A stretch of 64,000 nucleotides of DNA from the NCBI RefSeq assembly GCF_009769735.1, contig NZ_WSRO01000001.1:538339-602338 (forward strand). The letters run 5' to 3'. The DNA comes from Streptomyces sp. BA2. Its GTDB lineage: Bacteria > Actinomycetota > Actinomycetes > Streptomycetales > Streptomycetaceae. Below are positions 59,194 to 64,000 of the stretch, piece after piece. Position numbers and translations under genes: made by a program. The notes beneath the pieces are model-generated. The model was not told where the DNA came from. It was given only the letters and a program-made list of their open reading frames with translations, and ran no database searches. Within the stretch, counting starts at the first letter, position 1, and each line of letters starts with the position of its first letter.

Positions 59194-59909
59194 GGCTTCG
59201 ACCACCAGGAGGACTTGTAGATGGTGATGGTTTCGCCGCCGACCTCGCGGGTGTAGGGGCCTTCCCACATGAGGCGCTTGTCGTCGCCGCTGCTGTACTT
59301 CGTGTGCTCGGCGATCTTTTTGAAGACAGCTTCTGTGACGTACGTACGGTAGTTGCCGTTTCTAATGTCGCTGAGCTTGGCGGCAACGTTGGGTGCTCGA
59401 CCGATGGACACGAGGTCGTTGCTGCCTCGCACGCCGCCGCGGACGACGAGGGCGGTACCTGTGTCGATTCCGACGCAGTGCTTGATTTCGAAGCCCTTGC
59501 TCTTGATGGAGGACAGGTTCGCCTCCACTCTGGGGGCCACGATCTTCTGGACAACGTGGTTGATCTGCAGTGCGCATCGTGCGGCATCGGTGTTCTTACT
59601 GTCCCCCATGAAGATCGCCATGACCCGATCGCCGTCAAAGCTTCGGATGTGGCCGCCCCTCGCCTTGATGACCCGGCAGGTGGCGTCCAGGTAGGCGCGG
59701 ATGACTTTGGCGGCCGTGGTGCGGGTGAAGTCGCGGGCGAGGCCGGTGGAGTCGGCCAGGTCTGCGTAGAGGTAGACGGCGTCGATCTCCACGGCTCCGT
59801 TGCCGAGCTTCACGTTGTCCGTGGTGGGGACGACTGTCCCCTTGCGGGTGTCCCAGTCAGAACAGACGACGCTTGTTACAGCTGCGTCGATCTCATCGGC
59901 AAGCCCCAT
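59190..59909 (-). CDS. pycC: Pycsar pyrimidine nucleotide cyclase
   Basis: The 239-residue class III nucleotidyl cyclase has both metal Asp residues: Asp50 in YLYADLADSTG and Asp94 in SFDGDRVMAIFMGD. RGSNDLVSIGRAPNVAAKLSDIR is the later core segment. Being stand-alone and coupled to a membrane effector gene, it fits PycC enzymes, which make cUMP or cCMP on phage infection, rather than an adenylate cyclase. Which base is used cannot be told from sequence by eye. It lies in the transposon, opposite in direction to the transposase gene. Confidence 0.85.
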   Translation of the reverse strand: MGLADEIDAAVTSVVCSDWDTRKGTVVPTTDNVKLGNGAVEIDAVYLYADLADSTGLARDFTRTTAAKVIRAYLDATCRVIKARGGHIRSFDGDRVMAIFMGDSKNTDAARCALQINHVVQKIVAPRVEANLSSIKSKGFEIKHCVGIDTGTALVVRGGVRGSNDLVSIGRAPNVAAKLSDIRNGNYRTYVTEAVFKKIAEHTKYSSGDDKRLMWEGPYTREVGGETITIYKSSWWSKP

Positions 59910-59997
59910 AAGTCATCCGATCTCCATGTGAATTGGGGGATGCAACCTATCAACGGGCACTGACAACGCTCAGGGGTCTGTACGGGTCCGTCTCTTC

Positions 59998-61788
59998 GTG
60001 ATGGCGCTTGTACCGCAGGTCATGGGCAGTTGTCTCCTGTTCGCGGCTTTTGGGTTTGTGTTTGTTTCCTGGCGGTCTCATGGGGTGAGCCGTTTGTTGG
60101 CCGGGATCGGGCCGGGGTGGTGGTGCGCGGTGTCTGTGCTGCCGGGAGACGACGTTCTGGCCGGTGGGGTGCTGCCGTCCGGGGTGGGGCGTGAGGGCGC
60201 GGTTGTCCGTCTGATGGCGCTGGATGCCCAGGGTGGGTTGACGTCGGGGCATGTGCGTCTGGTGGCGTCGGCGCTTGACGTTTCTGTCCGCACGGTGCGC
60301 CGTTGGGTCGAAGCTGCTCGCAATGAGGGACGGGCTGGTCGGAGGCCGCGTCCCAGGTTCTCGTTGACACCGCGGATGCGTGAGTTGTTGGCGGTGTGGG
60401 GTGGGAATGTGGCCGCGGTGCACCGTGAGCTGACCGCCGAGGCTGAAAGGGACGGACGGCCCGGGACGGTGCCGTCTCTTGCGACGTTGCAGCGCGCCGT
60501 ACGGCAGGATTTGTCGGCGGGGGAGCGGGCGGGCCTGAAGGGCGGTGAGGCTGCCAGGCGCCGCTATGACGTGTACGGCAAGCGCCCGCGGACGCATCGC
60601 AATGCGTGCTGGGAGGGGGATCACAAGCGGATCCCGGTACGCGTGGATCTCGAAGGCTCTGCGGTGTGTCCGTGGGTGACGTGGTTCATCGATGTCGCGA
60701 CGAAGGCGATCGTGGGCGTGGCGGTCACTCCGCATCAGCCGGCGAGGGACGCGGTCCTGGCCGCGCTGCGCACGGGGATCAGCCGCACCGAGCCGTACGG
60801 CCCGTTCGGTGGCCTGCCCGGCGTGGTGCGTGTCGACCGGGGCAAGGAGTTCTTGTGCCGGACCGTGGAGCGCGCCCTGGGCGCCTTCGCGGTCCCGGTC
60901 CACGATCTGCCTGCCTACAAGCCGTACCGCAAAGGCACCGTCGAGGCACTGAACGACGCGGTGGAGGAGATGTTCCTGGTCTCTCTGCCTGGCTATACCC
61001 GCAGGGCCCGGCCGGTCGGTGCTCACCGTCCGGACCAGGTGGATGACCTCTTGTCGTATCCGGAGTTCGTCGAGGCTTTGCTGAGGTGGGTGCAGGGCTG
61101 GAACACCGGCCACCGTCCTGAGGGCCTCGCGAAGGGGATGACACCGTTGGCGGCGTGGGAGGCGGATCCAGCACCGGTCGAGGACGTCGCGGAGGAGCGC
61201 CTGGCGTTTTTCGCGATGGAGGACGACGGCCGGGTCCGGAAGATCACCACGAACGGGATCAGCTGGCGGCGCCGTGCCTACATCGCGCCGTGGATGGCCG
61301 GGCACGTCGGCATGCGGGTCCGGCTGCGGTATCTGCCGCACTACGACGGGCAGATCGAGGTGTTCACAGTCGAGGAGTGGGGCCGTCACCTGGGCAGCGC
61401 CTATCTGGCCCAGGCGGCGACACTGGAGCAGCGCCGTGCGCTGAGTTCGGTCAGGGAGAAGAAAGCCCGCGCGCTGAAAGCCGACCTCAAGGCGGCGGAG
61501 AAGCTGCGCAAGGCCCGCTACACGGCCACGACCACGGCTGCCGTGCCCCGCCCGCGGCGTGCGGTCACCTCCTCTCAGGCCGAGGCGGAGATCGCCCGGT
61601 CAAGGGGCACGGATCTGGCGGCCCGGGCGCTCCCGGACTTGATCCCTCCCCGCGAGCCCCCGGCTTCCTGGGCCCGGCCGGTTGTCCGCCCTCCCCGGAC
61701 GGCCGACTCGCAGACGGGTGCCGGGCCGGCAGTCGACGGCGGACCGCCTGAAGCGGCTGATGTACGTGATGACAGCGGGGAGCGTTGA
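59998..61788 (+). CDS. tniA: TniA/Mu-type DDE transposase
   Basis: The protein (up to 596 residues) has an N-terminal helix-turn-helix (SALDVSVRTVRRWVEAARNEGRAG), a retroviral-integrase-like core and a Mu C-terminal beta-barrel (RRRAYIAPWMAGHVGMRVRLRYLPHYDGQIEVF in outline). The catalytic triad is visible: Asp in CWEGDHKRIPV, Asp in VVRVDRGKEF, and Glu in YRKGTVEALNDAVEE. It cuts and joins the transposon ends, with TniB as helper. The true start is unclear: ATG 59998 or 60001, or GTG 60085, none with a good ribosome site. Confidence 0.88.
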   Translation: MMALVPQVMGSCLLFAAFGFVFVSWRSHGVSRLLAGIGPGWWCAVSVLPGDDVLAGGVLPSGVGREGAVVRLMALDAQGGLTSGHVRLVASALDVSVRTVRRWVEAARNEGRAGRRPRPRFSLTPRMRELLAVWGGNVAAVHRELTAEAERDGRPGTVPSLATLQRAVRQDLSAGERAGLKGGEAARRRYDVYGKRPRTHRNACWEGDHKRIPVRVDLEGSAVCPWVTWFIDVATKAIVGVAVTPHQPARDAVLAALRTGISRTEPYGPFGGLPGVVRVDRGKEFLCRTVERALGAFAVPVHDLPAYKPYRKGTVEALNDAVEEMFLVSLPGYTRRARPVGAHRPDQVDDLLSYPEFVEALLRWVQGWNTGHRPEGLAKGMTPLAAWEADPAPVEDVAEERLAFFAMEDDGRVRKITTNGISWRRRAYIAPWMAGHVGMRVRLRYLPHYDGQIEVFTVEEWGRHLGSAYLAQAATLEQRRALSSVREKKARALKADLKAAEKLRKARYTATTTAAVPRPRRAVTSSQAEAEIARSRGTDLAARALPDLIPPREPPASWARPVVRPPRTADSQTGAGPAVDGGPPEAADVRDDSGER

Positions 61789-61791
61789 GCG

Positions 61792-62574
61792 ATGGTGACT
61801 GCTGAGCGACAGGGCCGACTGCCCCGGGAGCGGGAGGACCACTTCATGCGCCTGCCGGGCGCCCAGGTGGTCTCCACGCGCGCCCTGTTGATGGTGCGGG
61901 AGAACATCCGTGCCGCGATCGAGGCCAGAGCCATGATCTGTATCTACGGTCAGGCGGGCCGGGGCAAGTCGCTGGCGGTGAACACCTCGCTGCGTGAGCT
62001 CGCGCCGAAGCTGACGCGCCGGATCCAGTTCCGCTCCCGCCCCTCGACCCGCGACCTGCGCCACGAGCTGTTCCACGCCCTGGGCCTGCAGGGCCGCCCA
62101 CCGGGGCAGCCGATCGAGTTCGACAGGATGCTGCGCGGCGCCTTGGAGGAGAGGCACGTCCTGGTCTGTGACGAGGCGCAGTGGCTGTCGAAGATGTGTT
62201 TCGAGTACCTGCGTTACTTGTGGGATGACATCGGCTCGGACCTGACGATCGTGTTCACGGGCGGGGACGGCTGTTTCGAGATGCTGCAGAGCGAGCCGAT
62301 GCTGGAGTCCCGCGTGTACGCGTGGCAGGAGATCGAGCCCATGCCGCTGGAGGAAGTCCTCACCGTCATCCCGGCCTTTCACCCCGTGTGGGCGGACACG
62401 GACCCGGACCTGATCGCGATGTGCGATGACGAGGCCGCGCACGGCAACTTCCGGGCCTGGGCGAAGATCACTCATCACCTGACCGCCGGGATGAAGGAAT
62501 CCGGACGGATCCTTGACGAGGATCTGTTGCGGTGGTCCTACAGCAAACTGCGCCAACGTCCGGTGGTGGCCTGA
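61792..62574 (+). CDS. tniB: TniB-type AAA+ ATPase
   Basis: The 260-residue AAA+ ATPase has Walker A IYGQAGRGKS, Walker B HVLVCDEAQWL and a sensor region IVFTGGDG, like TniB and MuB. In such transposons it binds target DNA and activates the DDE transposase. It begins three bases after the transposase stop. The C-terminal part (NFRAWAKITHHLTAG) is typical of TniB. Confidence 0.88.
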   Translation: MVTAERQGRLPREREDHFMRLPGAQVVSTRALLMVRENIRAAIEARAMICIYGQAGRGKSLAVNTSLRELAPKLTRRIQFRSRPSTRDLRHELFHALGLQGRPPGQPIEFDRMLRGALEERHVLVCDEAQWLSKMCFEYLRYLWDDIGSDLTIVFTGGDGCFEMLQSEPMLESRVYAWQEIEPMPLEEVLTVIPAFHPVWADTDPDLIAMCDDEAAHGNFRAWAKITHHLTAGMKESGRILDEDLLRWSYSKLRQRPVVA

Positions 62575-62575
62575 A

Positions 62576-63112
62576 GTGTTGGACTGCCCCAACCCTCCGC
62601 CGGTCACGGTGGTCCTGGACCCGTACGACGACGTGGTCCACACCCGGGCGGCCCTGGCATCCCACGCCCCGGATCACGGACGCCTCACCGTTCACCCCAC
62701 CCCGGGGACCGACGCCGCGATCGCACTTGCCTACGACATCCTGGCCGCCCTGGGCAAGCCTGTCCCGCTGGTCGGCTACCGCCCACTCGACACGGCCCCG
62801 GCCTGGACGATCGCCGCCGCCTGGATCCTTGCCACCCCCATCACCCACCTCACCCTGCTGCGCGCCCACCTGCTCACCCCGCACCGCCTCCAAGACCTTC
62901 TGGCCCTGCGCCGGCGTACGGGGGTGCGTCTGTTCCTCGTCTGCCATCACCGGGCCATGCGGGCATTTGTGGAGCGTGAGCTGCGCCAGCTGGACCACAG
63001 GGTCGCTGAGGCCTCAGCTCTGCTGCCCGAGGCCGAGCCGGCCACCTCGGAACGCCAGCACCGCAAGCGGCACGGCCGTTGGCGAACCGCTGGCTCAACT
63101 TGCCCGCCCTGA
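62576..63112 (+). CDS. Unknown transposon-borne protein
   Basis: The 178-residue product starts at GTG 62576, right after the ATPase stop, and is not recognised. It has an N-terminal stretch TVVLDPYDDVVHTRAALASH and a helix-rich middle with HLTLLRAHLLTPHRLQDLLALRRRTGVRLFLVCHH, resembling the Arg-rich helices of accessory transposition proteins. By position it could take the place of TniQ, but the TniQ zinc-finger pattern is not seen. Its end overlaps the next gene. Confidence 0.55.
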   Translation: MLDCPNPPPVTVVLDPYDDVVHTRAALASHAPDHGRLTVHPTPGTDAAIALAYDILAALGKPVPLVGYRPLDTAPAWTIAAAWILATPITHLTLLRAHLLTPHRLQDLLALRRRTGVRLFLVCHHRAMRAFVERELRQLDHRVAEASALLPEAEPATSERQHRKRHGRWRTAGSTCPP

Positions 63113-63801
63113 CCACGCTCAGTACTTTCGACTCCGCCACCCGCCCTTGCCAGTGCACAGCACCCATGGCCGAAGACCGGGATTTCTTCGCCCCCACCCT
63201 GCCTGCCCTCACCACAGCAGAGGTCTCCCACCGGCTGCACCACGCCACGGCGTACCCCCACTTGGCAGCCCGGCTCGCCACCGCCGTCTTCACTGCGGCC
63301 TCCACGACGCAGCTGAGCACAGCCCACGTCCGTGATCTCGCCCCTGACGCCTCCACCATCACCCTTCACGAGCACGGGCTACGCCAAGGCTGCATGACAC
63401 ACCACGTCCCCAGCTGGGCACGCCCCCTGCTTCTCGCCGCTGCTTTCACCTGGCGCATCACCACAGGTACCAGCGGGACGCTCTTCAGCGACCCGCTGGG
63501 AGGCCAGGGGCTCCCGTCTCTGACGGCGTTCGCCGAGCGCTGCAAGCTGCGCCCGCCCCAGCCGCCCCGTCCCAAGCGACGCCGGAGCAGGCGAGAAAGA
63601 GCACCGAGCCCGAAGGAGCCAGTGAAGACCATCTGGCCTGTGTCTACCGCTCATTACAGGCTCTCGTGGACCAGGGACGAACCCGATCTGATGCAGGGCT
63701 GTCCCTATCCGCCTCCTCACACTCGAAGGACCATCGAGAGGCGGAAGAAGGGATGGCTGCCACCTGACTACGGACTGCGCGAGCTTCGGCACCTGCGCTG
63801 A
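63079..63801 (+). CDS. Unknown transposon-borne protein
   Basis: Up to 240 residues from a TTG at 63079; an ATG at 63166 is an alternative. The middle (ARLATAVFTAASTTQLSTAHVRDL, then ITLHEH) vaguely recalls the catalytic domain of tyrosine recombinases, but no Arg-His-Arg-Tyr set is present. A basic, Pro-rich stretch PKRRRSRRERAPSPKEP lies near 165-185. It ends the four-gene rightward run of the transposon and is likely part of its transposition or targeting machinery. Function unknown. Confidence 0.5.
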   Translation: MANRWLNLPALTTLSTFDSATRPCQCTAPMAEDRDFFAPTLPALTTAEVSHRLHHATAYPHLAARLATAVFTAASTTQLSTAHVRDLAPDASTITLHEHGLRQGCMTHHVPSWARPLLLAAAFTWRITTGTSGTLFSDPLGGQGLPSLTAFAERCKLRPPQPPRPKRRRSRRERAPSPKEPVKTIWPVSTAHYRLSWTRDEPDLMQGCPYPPPHTRRTIERRKKGWLPPDYGLRELRHLR

Positions 63802-63862
63802 ATGGCACTGCGTTCCTCATGCGCGCCACGTTGTCACTGATCCTCTAGGGGGCAGGATCGGG

Positions 63863-63981
63863 GCGGCCCACCCGTTCCAGACTCAAGCTGCACTTCGTTT
63901 TGAAGCACGCCTCTGGGGCCCACCCTCCGGCACACCACCACCCCGTTACTGCCGGGCCGTCAGGCCCGTTGGGTGGGCCGC
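63863..63981. repeat. Inverted repeat in the gene-free right end
   Basis: GCGGCCCACCC (63863-63873) and GGGTGGGCCGC (63971-63981) are perfect inverted copies. Between and after them are smaller hairpins: CTTC-GTTTT-GAAG near 63893, GGGCC-GTCA-GGCCC near 63954, and CGC-GAA-GCG near 63981. No gene is seen from 63802 to 64000. It may belong to a transposon end or to subterminal DNA of a linear replicon. Confidence 0.55.
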
Positions 63982-64000
63982 GCGAAGCGTGGCACGCCTG

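Larger units (their letters stand above)
58560..63840. mobile_element. Tni/Tn7-like transposon carrying a Pycsar system
   Basis: This block has lower GC at third positions than its surroundings. It encodes a Mu/TniA-type DDE transposase, a TniB-type ATPase, two unknown genes and a two-gene Pycsar defence operon. The left edge interrupts the MFS gene near 58550-58640, where TGACGTGC is repeated at about 58638 and 58662. The right edge is probably past 63801, where CACGTTGTCACTGA resembles the inverse of the left motif. Exact ends and target duplication are not resolved. Confidence 0.6.

Noticed and set aside
59950..61389. 479-codon minus-strand frame opposite the transposase
   Set aside because: Arg/His/Pro-rich shadow with no motif; the plus-strand frame has a complete DDE triad.
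1..64000. tRNA or rRNA genes
   Set aside because: No clover-leaf with a CCA-end context or conserved rRNA segment was noticed on either strand; a covariance search would be needed to exclude a tRNA completely.

Overview
The window is high-GC actinomycete DNA, almost certainly Streptomyces: very GC-rich third codon positions, GTG/TTG starts, chains of ATGA and GTGA start/stop overlaps, an AfsA/ScbR-type gamma-butyrolactone locus, and the tap-tpg telomere-replication pair of linear Streptomyces replicons. It reads as an accessory region of a linear chromosome arm or linear plasmid, made of biosynthetic genes, regulators and mobile DNA.

Layout. 1-4.7 kb: a methyl-cycle operon (metH, cut by the window edge; metF; ahcY) ending at a strong hairpin. 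4.7-22.9 kb: an aromatic (type II) polyketide cluster. Leftward run an accessory SDR, a didomain aromatase/cyclase and an ActIII-like ketoreductase. Rightward run a DegT aminotransferase, KS-alpha 1, CLF 1, a flavin reductase and an ActIV-like metallo-hydrolase cyclase. After a terminator comes a second complete KS-alpha/CLF pair, then two unlike carrier proteins and an Sfp-type phosphopantetheinyl transferase. The same run continues into deoxysugar genes (4,6-dehydratase, Fe-S/PMP 3-dehydrase, 2,3-dehydratase, 3-ketoreductase) and an alpha/beta hydrolase. With the DegT enzyme these could make a 2,3,6-trideoxy or 4-amino-2,3,4,6-tetradeoxy sugar. No glycosyltransferase, nucleotidylyltransferase or methyltransferase lies in the window, so the cluster probably extends left. 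22.9-37.4 kb: exporters, a plasmid/phage primase-helicase remnant, and a dense regulatory block. That block holds AfsA-like, ScbR-like and a second TetR gene, two reductases, two MerR genes around an MFS pump, an ECF sigma factor with a deacetylase, a catalytically dead IS701-like protein and an orphan OmpR-type response regulator.

37.4-50.3 kb: a second biosynthetic block built on an amino-group carrier protein (AmCP). It has a LysW-like carrier, a LysX-like ligase, LysY- and LysZ-like enzymes and a DRE-TIM condensing enzyme. These sit with a glutamine amidotransferase, a Glu/Leu-type dehydrogenase, an acyl-CoA ligase, a class I/II aminotransferase and a FAH-like protein. The carrier ends in Gln where the lysine-pathway carriers end in the acceptor Glu, and the ligase has altered substrate motifs. 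I regard this as the most likely undescribed system here. A single-Cys Asp/Glu-racemase homologue and a YCII-LuxR fusion regulator stand next to it. Whether this block and the polyketide cluster make one product or two cannot be decided from sequence.

50.3-64 kb: tap and tpg, then a GNAT-aminotransferase fusion with a CdsA-like membrane protein, a GNAT enzyme, and a decayed MarR gene beside an ArsR/MFS pair with an operator inside the promoter spacer. The last 5 kb is a Tni/Tn7-like transposon (TniA, TniB and two unknown genes) that also carries a two-gene Pycsar anti-phage system. The final 200 bases have no gene but contain an inverted repeat. Everything was done by eye from one sequence, without database searches.
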